A program made the position numbers and the translations under genes. Under the pieces are notes generated by a model. It was not told where the DNA came from, searched no databases, and saw only the letters and a program-made list of their open reading frames with translations. From Lentisphaerota bacterium (GTDB lineage: Bacteria > Verrucomicrobiota > Lentisphaeria > Oligosphaerales > Oligosphaeraceae), in assembly GCA_012800565.1 (NCBI GenBank), contig JAAZIZ010000375.1, positions 1 to 16,100 on the forward strand: a DNA stretch of 16,100 nt, given 5' to 3'. Positions 16,047 through 16,100 of this stretch are shown piece after piece. Every line of letters begins with the position of its first letter. The first letter of the stretch is position 1.

Positions 16047-16100
16047 GATGTTGCGGATGGGGCTTTTCCACTGCTGACCGTCGATTTACACCGCCAAAAA

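Larger units (their letters stand above)
15740..16100. other. Gene-free region upstream of the DUF4838 gene
   Basis: No coding sequence is supported in these 361 bases. A 62-codon frame at 15778-15966 on the minus strand has no ribosome site or family resemblance. A minus-strand frame from the right edge to about 15976 (ending PLKKAALGLLA) could be the tail of a gene outside the window, but it shows no recognisable domain. The region holds the possible promoter, two inverted repeats, a direct repeat and an operator-like sequence listed separately. It is AT-richer than its neighbours near 15750-15860. Confidence 0.6.

Overview
The window (about 55% GC by eye) looks like a chromosomal segment of an anaerobic, carbohydrate-degrading bacterium of the PVC superphylum, most likely Lentisphaerota (Victivallales-like). 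This is an inference from gene content: a secreted GH67N/DUF4838/CBM9-type protein, a TIM-barrel glycosidase-like protein, a ceramidase-fold protein and a QueG/RdhA-like ferredoxin-fold enzyme next to plain housekeeping genes. No rRNA, tRNA, CRISPR array, insertion sequence or phage gene was seen.

Layout. (1) 1-1633, minus strand: a membrane-anchored von Willebrand factor A protein with an intact MIDAS metal site, running off the left edge. (2) 1832-3478, plus strand, divergent from it: gpmI, cofactor-independent phosphoglycerate mutase with plant/kinetoplastid-like motifs, closed by a 14-bp hairpin. (3) 3661-8255, plus strand: a compact probable operon of ftsK (DNA translocase), a RodZ-like membrane helix-turn-helix protein, hisE and hisG. 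The two histidine proteins carry signatures I associate with Actinobacteria. A hairpin follows hisG. (4) 8322-9611, plus strand: a neutral-ceramidase-fold protein that keeps the likely zinc ligands but has Ala where the ceramidase nucleophile Ser should be. (5) 15739 down to 9663, minus strand and convergent with (4): three genes transcribed in the order secreted GH67N-DUF4838-CBM9-like protein, 4Fe-4S QueG/RdhA-like protein, cytoplasmic TIM-barrel glycosidase-like protein. (6) 15740-16100: a gene-free upstream region with a possible promoter, a terminator-like hairpin facing away from the operon, an 8-bp direct repeat and an imperfect operator-like palindrome.

How the genes work together. 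Blocks 2 and 3 are glycolysis, chromosome segregation/cell shape and the first steps of histidine synthesis. Blocks 4 and 5 look like an accessory glycan-use locus: an exported protein that binds and may cut a glycan, a cytoplasmic TIM-barrel protein that would process a released sugar, and an iron-sulfur enzyme of unknown chemistry between them. That trio is the best candidate here for an undescribed system. The substrate and the role of the Fe-S protein cannot be read from the sequence.
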